This document shows positions 9,270 to 17,120 of a stretch of 64,000 bases of DNA, piece after piece. The DNA lies in the NCBI RefSeq assembly GCF_009176725.1, contig NZ_AP020337.1, positions 3,348,001 to 3,412,000 on the forward strand, written 5' to 3'. Within the stretch, counting starts at the first letter, position 1, and each line of letters starts with the position of its first letter. The notes under the pieces were generated by a model. It saw nothing but the letters and a program-made list of their open reading frames with translations, made no database searches and was not told the DNA's origin. Both the position numbers and the translations under genes were made by a program. The stretch comes from Pseudomonas sp. KUIN-1 (GTDB taxonomy: Bacteria > Pseudomonadota > Gammaproteobacteria > Pseudomonadales > Pseudomonadaceae).

Positions 9270-9579
9270 CACCGGACTTCCTCTTTGTACGGAGACGATT
9301 GGCGCTGTTTTCGTAGCGTCGAATGTCTTCGATGCTGTCCAGCTTTGGCAGAAACAGGCCTTCGAGTTCCTTGGTTCGGCCAAGAGCCATAGCCACCCGA
9401 ACGACGTTCTCGAATCCGACATTGCGTCCGGCTTCGAGGTTGGAGACCGTGTTTGTGCCGATGCCGGCACGCCCGGCGAGGTCGGCTTGTGTCATATTCA
9501 GCGCCAGTCGCTCTGTGCGCAGGCGCTCGCAAAGGCGCTTGACGATCTCACCGGGCTTGCTGAAGCTTAAATCCAACAT
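9262..9579 (-). CDS. hipB: HipB-type antitoxin, XRE-family DNA-binding protein
   Basis: Antitoxin and autorepressor of 105 residues. The helix-turn-helix covers about residues 14-68: MTQADLAGRAGIGTNTVSNLEAGR is the Cro/C1 recognition unit. The tail, rich in charged residues (RRYENSANRLRTKRKSG), is probably flexible and involved in toxin contact or proteolysis. It precedes hipA and overlaps it by 8 nt. The ATG at 9579 follows an AT-rich stretch containing a dyad that is a candidate operator. Confidence 0.9.
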   Translation of the reverse strand: MLDLSFSKPGEIVKRLCERLRTERLALNMTQADLAGRAGIGTNTVSNLEAGRNVGFENVVRVAMALGRTKELEGLFLPKLDSIEDIRRYENSANRLRTKRKSGDA

Positions 9580-9606
9580 AATGTGTATAAAGCTCCATTA
9601 AGCTAT

Positions 9607-9631
9607 TTAATTCACAAAATTATAGAATTAA
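9607..9631. promoter_or_regulatory. Candidate HipB operator upstream of hipBA
   Basis: TTAATTC at 9607-9613 and GAATTAA at 9625-9631 form a perfect 7-bp dyad with an 11-nt spacer, 28-52 nt before the hipB start. HipB proteins bind spaced palindromes in their own promoter. The sequence differs from the E. coli TATCC-N8-GGATA site. Confidence 0.4.
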
Positions 9632-9682
9632 CCCCCTGCATCAGCAAGCAGCTTGACGTCCATATTCCGGGTCTTGATCAGA

Positions 9683-10888
9683 TCACCCAGCCAAAACATG
9701 TTCCCGGTCCAGCCGGCTGCCGCGTGCAAAACCATGAGCACCTGCGCGCAGTGCGATCAACAGGCTCAGCAATAACAGCATCAACAAGACCCAGGGAAAG
9801 GATCCCGCACCCCATTGGCCAAGCAACACGCCCCCCAATAACCCACCGCCTGCGATGGCGCTGTTCCAGACCACGACGTTCATCGAAAGCGCCACGTCTG
9901 CGCCCTCGCCTGCCGCATCGGCGAGCGCAGTTTGCAGCAACGTGGCGGCGCCACCGAAGGTCAGCCCCCAGATAAAAGCGCCGATGTAAATGGCCGGTGC
10001 AGAGCCGGAAAACACGCCGAAGAACACTGACACGGCTGCGAAGGTTGCCAGACTGGCAAGTACTGTCTTGCGCAGATGGCGATCAACCAGCCGTCCCGTT
10101 ACCCAGATGCCTGCCAGCGCGGCGACACCGAATGCCAGCAATACCAGGTCCACATCATTCGCCAGCCCCGCCGCGGAAACGAAGGGAGCAACGTAGGTGT
10201 AAAGCAGGTTATGCGCCAGCATCCAGGTGAAGACCACGCCCAGCACCGAGCGTACGCCGGGCGTGAAAAAGACCTGACGCAACGCCATGCGCTGTGAGGA
10301 AGACTTGCCCGGATAGTCCGGCACCTTGACCAGCACCCAAATGATCAACAGCACGGTCATCCCGGACATCAAGCCAAACGCCATGCGCCAGCCCATGAAC
10401 CCGCCGAGCCAGGTGCCCAGAGGCACGCCCAGTGACAAGGCAATGGGCGTGCCGACCATCGCCACGGCCAGTGCGCGGCCTTGCAGTTGCGGGACCACCA
10501 TGCGCCGTGCGTAACCGGCAATGAGGCTCCAGGCCAGACCCGCCGAGACGCCAGCGAAAAACCTTGTGATCAGGGTCAGTCCGTAACTGGATGACAACGC
10601 GGTGACGCTGTTGAAAACCAGAAAGCCGATAATCGTCACCAGCAAGACCGTTCTGCGCCGCCAGCTTTGCGTCGCGATCGTCAGTGGAATGGCGGCCAGC
10701 AATGAACCCAGCGCATAAACAGTCACCATCTGCCCGGCAAACGATGCGGACACGTCCAGCCCATCGGCGATCTGCGGCAACAAACCCGCAGGCAAGGTCT
10801 CGGTGACGATGCAGATGAACCCGGTCATTGCCAGCGCCAGCAACGCCCCCAGAGGGAGTGTTTCGCCCTGCTTCTCATCTGTAGTCAT
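9683..10888 (-). CDS. MFS drug/metabolite exporter (DHA1 type)
   Basis: Inner-membrane major facilitator of 401 residues with twelve predicted helices. The first helix follows a short cytoplasmic tail (residues 1-13). Loop 2-3 has the degenerate MFS motif with the RRR basic turn (SWRRRTVLL), and helix 5 has the GTPIALSLGVPLGTWLGG motif C typical of antiporter exporters. Length and motifs fit the AraJ/YdhP/NepI group that exports sugars, purines or drugs. It is transcribed away from a TetR repressor with operator dyads between, so it is probably induced by its own substrate. Confidence 0.85.
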   Translation of the reverse strand: MTTDEKQGETLPLGALLALAMTGFICIVTETLPAGLLPQIADGLDVSASFAGQMVTVYALGSLLAAIPLTIATQSWRRRTVLLVTIIGFLVFNSVTALSSSYGLTLITRFFAGVSAGLAWSLIAGYARRMVVPQLQGRALAVAMVGTPIALSLGVPLGTWLGGFMGWRMAFGLMSGMTVLLIIWVLVKVPDYPGKSSSQRMALRQVFFTPGVRSVLGVVFTWMLAHNLLYTYVAPFVSAAGLANDVDLVLLAFGVAALAGIWVTGRLVDRHLRKTVLASLATFAAVSVFFGVFSGSAPAIYIGAFIWGLTFGGAATLLQTALADAAGEGADVALSMNVVVWNSAIAGGGLLGGVLLGQWGAGSFPWVLLMLLLLSLLIALRAGAHGFARGSRLDREHVLAG

Positions 10889-10907
10889 TGAAAAACCCTC
10901 ACTAATA

Positions 10908-10971
10908 TACTGATCGGTACAAATATAGGCAGATGAAGTCAGGTGGTCAATGACTTATGTATCGATTAGTA
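10908..10971. promoter_or_regulatory. Two inverted operator copies between MFS exporter and TetR regulator
   Basis: TACTGATCGGTACA at 10908-10921 and TGTATCGATTAGTA at 10958-10971 are inverted copies, identical at 12 of 14 positions when one is reversed and complemented. They lie 36 nt apart in the 110-bp divergent promoter region. A TetR dimer could occupy each and shut off both genes. Confidence 0.6.
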
Positions 10972-10998
10972 TTTAATTAATTCCGAAGGAGACTCGAT

Positions 10999-11625
10999 AT
11001 GGCACAGCTGGGGCGTCCGCGTACATTTAACCGTGATGTAGCGATCACTCAGGCGCTGCATCTGTTTTGGGAGCACGGCTACGACGCAACCTCCCTCAGC
11101 CAGCTCAAGGCAACCATCGGTGGCGGCATCACGGCACCGAGCTTCTACGCAGCGTTTGGCTCTAAACAGGCCCTGTTCAATGAAGTGATGGAGCGTTACC
11201 TCGACACCTACGGCCGGGTCACCGACAGCCTGTTCGATACGAACCTGCCGCCCAGAGACGCGATTGAACTCACCCTTCGTCGTTCAGCGAAAATGCAGTG
11301 CGAGCCCGGGCATCCGACAGGGTGCCTGGTGGCGTTAGGGCTGATGAGCGCCTGCTCGGACGAGAGCAAGGCCATTTCCGAACCTCTTGCGCGGGCGAGG
11401 GATCTGAACCGCACAGGTATCGTGGGCTGTATCCAGCGCGCCATTGCGGCAGGCGAGTTGCCCGCAACGGTAATACCGGAAACGCTCGCGGCCGTGTTTG
11501 ACAGTTTTCTTCTGGGCTTGTCTACACTGGCGCGCGACGGAGTCCCACATGCCACACTGGACGCCGCAGTGACCCAGGTGATGAGGCTGTGGGACAGCCT
11601 GGGCACTGGCGCCGACAAAAATTGA
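10999..11625 (+). CDS. TetR-family repressor
   Basis: Regulator of 208 residues. The helix-turn-helix lies at about residues 10-60; the recognition part reads GGGITAPSFYAAFGSKQALFNEVM, a variant with PSFYAAFGSK in place of the common GTLYYHFxSK. The C-terminal ligand domain contains the CLVALGL segment seen in TetR proteins of the AcrR/YjdC kind. A good ribosome site (GAAGGAGA) precedes the ATG. Divergent from the MFS exporter and likely its local repressor. Confidence 0.85.
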   Translation: MAQLGRPRTFNRDVAITQALHLFWEHGYDATSLSQLKATIGGGITAPSFYAAFGSKQALFNEVMERYLDTYGRVTDSLFDTNLPPRDAIELTLRRSAKMQCEPGHPTGCLVALGLMSACSDESKAISEPLARARDLNRTGIVGCIQRAIAAGELPATVIPETLAAVFDSFLLGLSTLARDGVPHATLDAAVTQVMRLWDSLGTGADKN

Positions 11626-11704
11626 CCCTGAAGCTCAATCTGGAAGAGGTTCGGGAGGCGTCGAGGACGCCAGACTCTTTGCACTGATTTTTTTGGAGAA
11701 CACC

Positions 11705-13559
11705 ATGCTTCGCGCGTTTGAAAAATGGCTTGACCCGTTCCCGCCTGACGAGGTGCCGCCGCCACCTGACGGTCTGGCACGGTTTCTGTGGGCCTGCACG
11801 CGAGGGGCACGCGGTTACATCCTTGCGTTTGCGCTGCTGTGCGCCGGTGTGTCGATTTACGAAGCCTGGCTGTTTTCCTTCCTCGGGCAGGTCGTGGATC
11901 TGCTGTCCACCTGGAAGGCTGGCGGCGACACGGCCGCGCAGGAAAGTAGCGTGCTGTGGGGCATTGGCCTGGTATTGCTGAGCAGCATCGTGCTGGTGGC
12001 GTTGCGCACAATGGTGCAGCACCAGGTATTGGCGATCAACCTGCCCCTGCGGCTGCGTTGGGACTTCCATCGATTGATGTTGCGGCAAAGCCTGTCTTTC
12101 TTCTCCGATGAGTTCTCCGGCCGCGTCACCACCAAGGTGATGCAGACAGCGCTGTCAGTGCGCGAGGTGCTGTTCACCATCGTCGAAATCGTCCTCGGTA
12201 TCGGCGTCTACTTCATCGCGATCATCGCCCTGGCCGGCGGCTTCGACCTGAAACTGATGCTGCCTTTCCTTGGCTGGCTGATGCTGTTCGGCCTGGCCAT
12301 GCTGTACTTCGTGCCACGCTTGGGCAAGGTCGGCCAGGAGCAGGCCAACGCACGCTCTTCGATGACCGGACGTGTCTCGGACGCGTACACCAACATCACC
12401 ACGGTAAAGCTGTTCTCCCACTCCAAGCGTGAAGCGCATTTCGCGCGCGCAGCGATGGAGGACTTCAAGCTCACGGGCCTGGCCCAGATGCGCCTGGTCA
12501 GCCAGTTCGAGATCGTCAATCAGGCACTGGTGGTCGCGCTGATCATGGGTGCCGGCGGTTACGCCCTGTGGCTGTGGCACCAGGGCCAGATCGGCACCGG
12601 TGCGGTCGCGGCGATCACCGCCATGGCGTTGCGCATCAATGGCATGTCGCACTGGATCATGTGGCAGATGACCTCGTTGTTCGAGAACATCGGCACCGTC
12701 CAGGACGGCATGGAAACCTTGACCCGCGGTCCCAAGGTTGAGGATGCGCCGGATGCGAAGGCTCTGGTCACCCGCGGTGGCGCGGTCACCTTCGATAACG
12801 TGAGCTTCAATTACAACGGCGAACGCCAGGTGCTCGATGCCCTGAGCCTGAGCATTCGTCCAGGTGAAAAAAATCGGCCTGGTGGGTCGCTCCGGCGCTG
12901 GCAAATCCACCCTCATCAACCTGCTGCTGCGCTTTTATGATGTGGACAAGGGGTCAATCAGCATTGATGGGCAGGACATTGCGCACGTCACTCAAGACAG
13001 CTTGCGCAGTGCCATCGGCATGGTCACGCAGGACACCTCGTTGCTGCACCGCTCCATTCGCGACAACATCGCCTACGGACGCCCCGACGCGACTGATGAG
13101 CAAATCCGCAGCGCCGCAGCCAGTGCACAAGCCGATGGGTTCATCAGCCAACTGAGTGACAAGCAAGGCCATAGTGGCTACGACACGCTGGTCGGTGAGC
13201 GCGGTATCAAGCTGTCGGGCGGCCAGCGCCAACGCGTTGCCATCGCCCGGGTGATGCTCAAGAACGCCCCGATCCTGCTGCTCGACGAAGCCACCAGTGC
13301 GCTGGACTCGGAAGTCGAAGTGGCGATCCAGGAAAGCCTCGATGAAATGATGCAGGGCAAGACGGTGATCGCCATCGCTCACCGCCTGTCCACGATTGCC
13401 GCCATGGACCGGCTGATTGTCATGGATGACGGCCGCATCATCGAACAAGGTACCCACGCCGAACTGCTGGGCAAAAACGGCACCTATGCGCGGCTGTGGC
13501 AGCACCAGAGCGGCGGGTTTCTCGGTGAGGATCAGGGTGTGGCCGAGGACATGGGATAA
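11705..13559 (+). pseudogene. ABC exporter (fused permease-ATPase), frameshifted at an A7 run
   Basis: Fused half-transporter of the MsbA/LmrA type. The ATG at 11705 follows a TTTTTTGGAGAA site. Residues 1-345 hold six transmembrane segments, and the ATPase domain starts at about residue 360 (VTFDNVSFNYNG). At 12866-12872 there are seven A where six would keep the frame (GEK-IGLVG), so the first frame ends at 12940 after a run of unrelated residues. The second frame carries the Walker A GRSGAGKST, the signature [14 protein letters not shown], Walker B ILLLDEAT and the H-loop to 13559. Removing one A gives 617 residues, normal for the family. A genuine null allele, a sequencing error in the homopolymer, or polymerase slippage restoring some product are all possible. 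Confidence 0.85.
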
Positions 13560-13617
13560 GCAGCAACAACAAAATAAACAAATGTGCTTTCAGTAAAAAT
13601 ACAATTATTCTTTGCCG

Positions 13618-14490
13618 ATGATCAAAGAACTGAAAACGTTTATTGTCGTGGCGAGAGAAGGCACGTTTGCTGCGGCCGGCAGCAAGATCGGGCTCACCCA
13701 GGCCGCTGTCAGTGCGCAGATGCAGCGCCTTGAAGCAGAACTGGGCGTCGAACTGTTCGACCGAAAAGGACGTTCAGCCCAGCTCAACCGCATGGGGCAG
13801 CAGGTGTTGCTGCAAGGTCAGGACCTGGTGCGCCAGTTCAGCAGCCTGGGCACTACTACGGTCGGGCTACCCGCCAGCGTACTGGTGACCATCGGCGCAA
13901 TTGCCTCTGTGCAACGCTCCTTTCTGCCGGAAGCGCTCGCTCGGTTTCATCAGCAATTCTCCGCGTGCAGGACGCGCGTCATACCCGGTCTTTCCATGGA
14001 TCTGGTCAATCAGGTGGACGCTGGCGAGATCGACATGGCAGCGATCATCCGCCCGCCCTTCTCACTGCAAAGCGACTTGCGCTGGACGACGCTGGTCCGT
14101 GAGCCCTATCGCCTTATCGTGCCTGCCGACATGCCGGGGGATGACTGGGCCGAGCTGGTTTCGGCTCATCCATTCATTCGTTACGATCGATCGTCGTTCG
14201 GTGGCCGACAGGTTGACCGGTTCCTGCGCCAGACCCATGTCTCGCTGCGCGAAGTCTGCGAGCTCGATGAACTGGATGCGATCATCAAACTGGTCGCCAA
14301 CGGCGTCGGCGTAGCCTTGGTTCCGGAAACGGCAACCCTGCAGACATGGCACGCCGGTGTGCGCTCTGTCGACTTGAAAGCGCATACGTTCCATCGCGAT
14401 ATCGGGCTGGTACATCGCGCTCGCCGCAGCCTGACCGAACCGGTGAGCGCGCTGGTGCAACTGATTAACGACCACGCTCTGACTCGTTAG
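13618..14490 (+). CDS. LysR-family transcriptional regulator
   Basis: Regulator of 290 residues. The ATG at 13618 is chosen over a TTG two codons upstream. The winged helix covers residues 1-60, with AAAGSKIGLTQAAVSAQMQRLEAELGVELFDR as the classic LysR recognition block, and the effector domain runs from about residue 88. It stands between the broken ABC exporter and a convergent VOC gene; a strong terminator follows it. No divergent partner shows the target. Confidence 0.85.
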   Translation: MIKELKTFIVVAREGTFAAAGSKIGLTQAAVSAQMQRLEAELGVELFDRKGRSAQLNRMGQQVLLQGQDLVRQFSSLGTTTVGLPASVLVTIGAIASVQRSFLPEALARFHQQFSACRTRVIPGLSMDLVNQVDAGEIDMAAIIRPPFSLQSDLRWTTLVREPYRLIVPADMPGDDWAELVSAHPFIRYDRSSFGGRQVDRFLRQTHVSLREVCELDELDAIIKLVANGVGVALVPETATLQTWHAGVRSVDLKAHTFHRDIGLVHRARRSLTEPVSALVQLINDHALTR

Positions 14491-14508
14491 CGCTGCGCCT
14501 GCTCAAGC

Positions 14509-14548
14509 AGGCCTGGCGCGACGTGGTGTGCGCCAGGCCTTTTACTAT
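14509..14548 (+). terminator. Intrinsic terminator after the LysR gene
   Basis: AGGCCTGGCGC (14509-14519) and GCGCCAGGCCT (14530-14540) form a perfect 11-bp stem with a 10-nt loop, followed by TTTACTATTTT. It lies between convergent genes. Confidence 0.85.
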
Positions 14549-14970
14549 TTTGCGAACAGCTGACTCATGTCCTTGAACGCCTTGAACTCAAGCGCATTAC
14601 CACAGGGATCGAAAAGGAACATGGTGGCCTGCTCCCCCACCTGCCCCTTGAAGCGAATGTAGGGTTCGATGACGAACTCGGTGCCGAAGGATTTCAGGCG
14701 CTCGGCCAAAGCTTCCCACTGGGCCCATTCCAGAATGATGCCGAAGTGCGGAACCGGCACGTCGTGGCCGTCTACCGGGTTGCTGTGCACGCTCTCTTGA
14801 GAGGCAGTTTTCGGGTGTTCATGAATCACCAACTGATGCCCGTAGAAATCGAAGTCGACCCACTGGTCGCTGGAGCGCCCTTCGGAAAGACCAAACACTT
14901 CACCGTAAAAGGTACGTGTCGCGGCCAGGTCATAAACCGGGATTGCAAGGTGGAAAGGAGAAAGACTCAT
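14545..14970 (-). CDS. VOC-family (glyoxalase/bleomycin-resistance fold) protein
   Basis: Single-domain vicinal-oxygen-chelate protein of 141 residues. The ATG at 14970 with an upstream GGAG is preferred over an in-frame start 24 codons earlier. Family features are [21 protein letters not shown] at the N-terminus (H7 a possible metal ligand), HFGIILE in the middle and the terminal [15 protein letters not shown], with the last glutamate as a possible ligand. It could be a lyase, a dioxygenase or a resistance protein binding its ligand. It looks like the group often annotated as dioxygenase of the extradiol type I fold. Confidence 0.75.
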   Translation of the reverse strand: MSLSPFHLAIPVYDLAATRTFYGEVFGLSEGRSSDQWVDFDFYGHQLVIHEHPKTASQESVHSNPVDGHDVPVPHFGIILEWAQWEALAERLKSFGTEFVIEPYIRFKGQVGEQATMFLFDPCGNALEFKAFKDMSQLFAK

Positions 14971-15148
14971 CAGGACTCCGATTGCAGCTCTTGGTGGCGT
15001 GTGAAGCCGGGCGGCGTGATCACTGCCCGGCGACTTGTTCAAGTTCCACTCATGCTAAAGCCGGGCGACACCAATAAAAATCAATATATATTTTCAAGAA
15101 ACACAAATTATTTTTGTGACAGCCGCCACGCCCAAGCGTCAGGCCAGC

Positions 15149-16018
15149 TCACGAGTGCAGGCCGATCCAACCGTTGATTCCTACATACATCCCGACACAA
15201 ATAATCAGGACGCTGGACAGGTAAGGTGCGCGTCGAGCGGCTGCAGTGAGCCAGGGGAAACGATTCGAGGCTCTTCGCGCACCGATGGCGGCGGCCGCAC
15301 CAACGGTGACCAACGTGATGGCAAGTCCCACGCTGAAACAGATCACCATCATCGCGCCAAGCGTGACCTGCTGCACCTGCAGGCACAGCAGCAGCACGGT
15401 GATGGCCGCCGGGCAAGGGATAAGTCCCCCGGTCAAGCCGAACATCAGGATCTGGCCATTGCTGACCTCTCGATGGGTGAAGCGCTTGCGGATGTCGTCG
15501 GCATGGGCCTTTTCATGGGCATCCTGGTAGCCCTCGGCGCTCAGGCTCAAGCCGCCCAGATCGCTGTGGTCATGGCTGTGACCGTGCTCATGCTCTTTGA
15601 AGTCAATGTCGTGCTCATGGCCATGGCCTGTATGCCCGTGACTGAGCCGGGCACTTTCGAACTTATACAACTGCTCGCCACGCCAGGTGCGCCACAGCAT
15701 CCACAGCGCGATGGCGATGATCACGGCAGACGACGCGAGCTGAAAATAAGGCTCCGTGGTTTCAGCGTCCAGCCCCTGCCCCAGATACATCCCGCCGATG
15801 GCCACCAGCCAGACAACGGCAGTGTGCGAGACGGTAGCGGCGACGCCGAGCATCACGGCCTGTTTCACGGAGCCACGAATGGCCACGATGAACGCCGCCA
15901 TCATGGTTTTCGAATGCCCGGGCTCCAGCCCGTGCAACGCGCCCAGCAGAATGGCACTGGGGAAATACAGCCAGGCATGCGAACCACCTTGCTGCAACAG
16001 CTCGACGAAATTCGGCAT
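15149..16018 (-). CDS. RcnA-like nickel/cobalt efflux membrane protein
   Basis: Inner-membrane metal exporter of the NicO/RcnA family, 289 residues, about six helices. The first helix has HGLEPGHSKTMMAAF, the family HxxEPGH signature. A long cytoplasmic loop at about residues 128-160 is dense in histidine and acidic residues (HGHTGHGHEHD...HEHGHSHDHSD), typical of RcnA metal loops. A second conserved motif, GLIPCPAAITVLL, follows it. The ATG at 16018 is chosen; the frame open upstream overlaps the repressor gene. It lies 7 nt after the RcnR-like gene and shares its promoter. Nickel or cobalt export is inferred from family. Confidence 0.85.
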   Translation of the reverse strand: MPNFVELLQQGGSHAWLYFPSAILLGALHGLEPGHSKTMMAAFIVAIRGSVKQAVMLGVAATVSHTAVVWLVAIGGMYLGQGLDAETTEPYFQLASSAVIIAIALWMLWRTWRGEQLYKFESARLSHGHTGHGHEHDIDFKEHEHGHSHDHSDLGGLSLSAEGYQDAHEKAHADDIRKRFTHREVSNGQILMFGLTGGLIPCPAAITVLLLCLQVQQVTLGAMMVICFSVGLAITLVTVGAAAAIGARRASNRFPWLTAAARRAPYLSSVLIICVGMYVGINGWIGLHS

Positions 16019-16025
16019 GCGAGAC

Positions 16026-16319
16026 CTAAAGGTATTTGGTGATTTGCTTGAAGGCTTCCAGCGGTGCCCGCTCACCCTTGGCGAGTGAACCTAGCGTGTC
16101 TTCGAGGCAGTGATCGATATGATCCTGAATCAACGTGCGCTTGGCCTGGCACACCGCTTTCTCGACCGCGTGCAGCTGCTGGGCGATGTCCACACACTCG
16201 CGCCCTTCTTCGATCATGGTGATGATGCTGCGCAAATGACCGTCGGCCCGTTTCAGGCGCTTGATGACAGCTTCGTGGGACTGGTGCGTATGGCCGTGGG
16301 GATGGTCGTGGTCACTCAT
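16026..16319 (-). CDS. CsoR/RcnR-family metal-sensing repressor
   Basis: Repressor of 97 residues of the four-helix CsoR/RcnR/FrmR family. The metal-site positions read C42, H67 and C71, a Cys-His-Cys pattern as in copper sensor CsoR and nickel sensor InrS, rather than the Cys-His-His of E. coli RcnR. The first 15 residues have six histidines (HDHPHGHTHQSH), which could add ligands as in nickel/cobalt sensors. Its gene is first in an operon with the RcnA-like exporter, and a G-tract operator lies 39-57 nt upstream. Nickel or cobalt is favoured by the exporter; the ligand set alone would also allow Cu(I). Confidence 0.85.
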   Translation of the reverse strand: MSDHDHPHGHTHQSHEAVIKRLKRADGHLRSIITMIEEGRECVDIAQQLHAVEKAVCQAKRTLIQDHIDHCLEDTLGSLAKGERAPLEAFKQITKYL

Positions 16320-16357
16320 GGCTTGAGTTCCAGTCTGGATAATTCAGACCGGCACTG

Positions 16358-16376
16358 TATCCCCCCAGGGGGGATA
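16358..16376. promoter_or_regulatory. Palindromic C6-A-G6 operator of the metal-efflux operon
   Basis: TATCCCCCCAGGGGGGATA is a perfect palindrome round a central A, placed just upstream of the RcnR-like start. CsoR/RcnR-family repressors recognise G/C tracts flanked by A/T-rich inverted repeats, so this is the expected binding site. Confidence 0.8.
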
Positions 16377-16442
16377 GAGTCAAAGCCTATGCGGTATACA
16401 TTTGCTGAGGTTTTTTTGCGCAAGCATATCCAGAAAAACTTA

Positions 16443-16459
16443 CTAGACGACTGGTCGGT
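16443..16459. promoter_or_regulatory. NemR box upstream of nemR
   Basis: TAGACGACTGGTC at 16444-16456 is identical to the core of the box before nemA and lies 27 nt before the nemR ATG. The right arm is degenerate (GG in place of TA), so this copy may bind more weakly. It indicates autoregulation. Confidence 0.7.
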
Positions 16460-16482
16460 TTACGTTTAGGATGCTCGGCATT

Positions 16483-17064
16483 ATGAAGAAACCAGCTCAG
16501 GACATGCGACAGCACATCATTGATGTGGCCCGCTCGCTCATGACGAACAAAGGCTATACCGCCGTCGGCCTCGCAGAGGTGTTAAGCACGGCTGGTGTAC
16601 CCAAAGGTTCGTTCTATTACTACTTCAAATCGAAGGAAGAATTCGGTCAGGCGCTGCTGGAAGAGTATTTTTCCGAGTACCTGGGTCGAGTCGACGCCCT
16701 CATGGCACGCCCCGGAAGCGGCGCCGAGCGGTTACTGGCCTACTTCAACTATTGGATAGAAACCCAGGGCACCGACTTTCCCGAAGGCAAGTGCCTGGTC
16801 GTCAAGCTGGGGGCGGAAGTCTGCGATTTGTCTGAAGACATGCGTGGCGTGCTCGAGGTCGGCACAGCAAAAATCATCAAACGCATCACTGCCTGTGTCG
16901 ACATGGGTGTCGCCGACGACAGCATTCATCCCGAGGGCGATCATGAAGGATTCGCAGAATCCCTCTATCAGCTCTGGCTTGGCGCTTCCCTTCTGGCGAA
17001 GGTGAACAAGTCCACCGAATCTTTCGAAAAAGCACTGACCATGACCAAACGCCTGCTGCGGTAG
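16483..17064 (+). CDS. nemR: NemR, redox/electrophile-sensing TetR repressor
   Basis: TetR-family repressor of 193 residues. The ATG at 16483 has an AGGA site 11 nt upstream; an ATG at 16471 overlaps that site and is less likely. The helix-turn-helix covers residues 10-55 (AEVLSTAGVPKGSFYYYFKSKEEFG). The segment GKCLVVKLGAEVCDLSEDM matches E. coli NemR round its reactive cysteine: C104 corresponds to Cys106 and C114 to Cys116. K173 in LGASLLAK corresponds to Lys175, which forms the reversible bond with the cysteine on exposure to reactive chlorine. The sensing chemistry should therefore be conserved. It controls nemA, 56 nt downstream. Confidence 0.9.
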   Translation: MKKPAQDMRQHIIDVARSLMTNKGYTAVGLAEVLSTAGVPKGSFYYYFKSKEEFGQALLEEYFSEYLGRVDALMARPGSGAERLLAYFNYWIETQGTDFPEGKCLVVKLGAEVCDLSEDMRGVLEVGTAKIIKRITACVDMGVADDSIHPEGDHEGFAESLYQLWLGASLLAKVNKSTESFEKALTMTKRLLR

Positions 17065-17088
17065 CGGGCATTTTTTTTGTCTTTTTAA

Positions 17089-17105
17089 GTAGACGACTGG
17101 TCTAC
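17089..17105. promoter_or_regulatory. NemR box upstream of nemA
   Basis: GTAGACGACTGGTCTAC is a perfect 6-bp dyad with a 5-nt centre, of the same form as the E. coli NemR site. It ends 15 nt before the nemA ATG, so nemA has its own operator in addition to the one before nemR. The T-rich stretch after nemR (17071-17087) lacks a clear stem. Confidence 0.8.
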
Positions 17106-17120
17106 TATATGGAGTATTTG

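Noticed and set aside
15116-16042. Plus-strand frame of 308 codons opposite the RcnA-like gene
   Set aside because: Antisense to a gene with clear membrane and metal motifs; it begins without a ribosome site.
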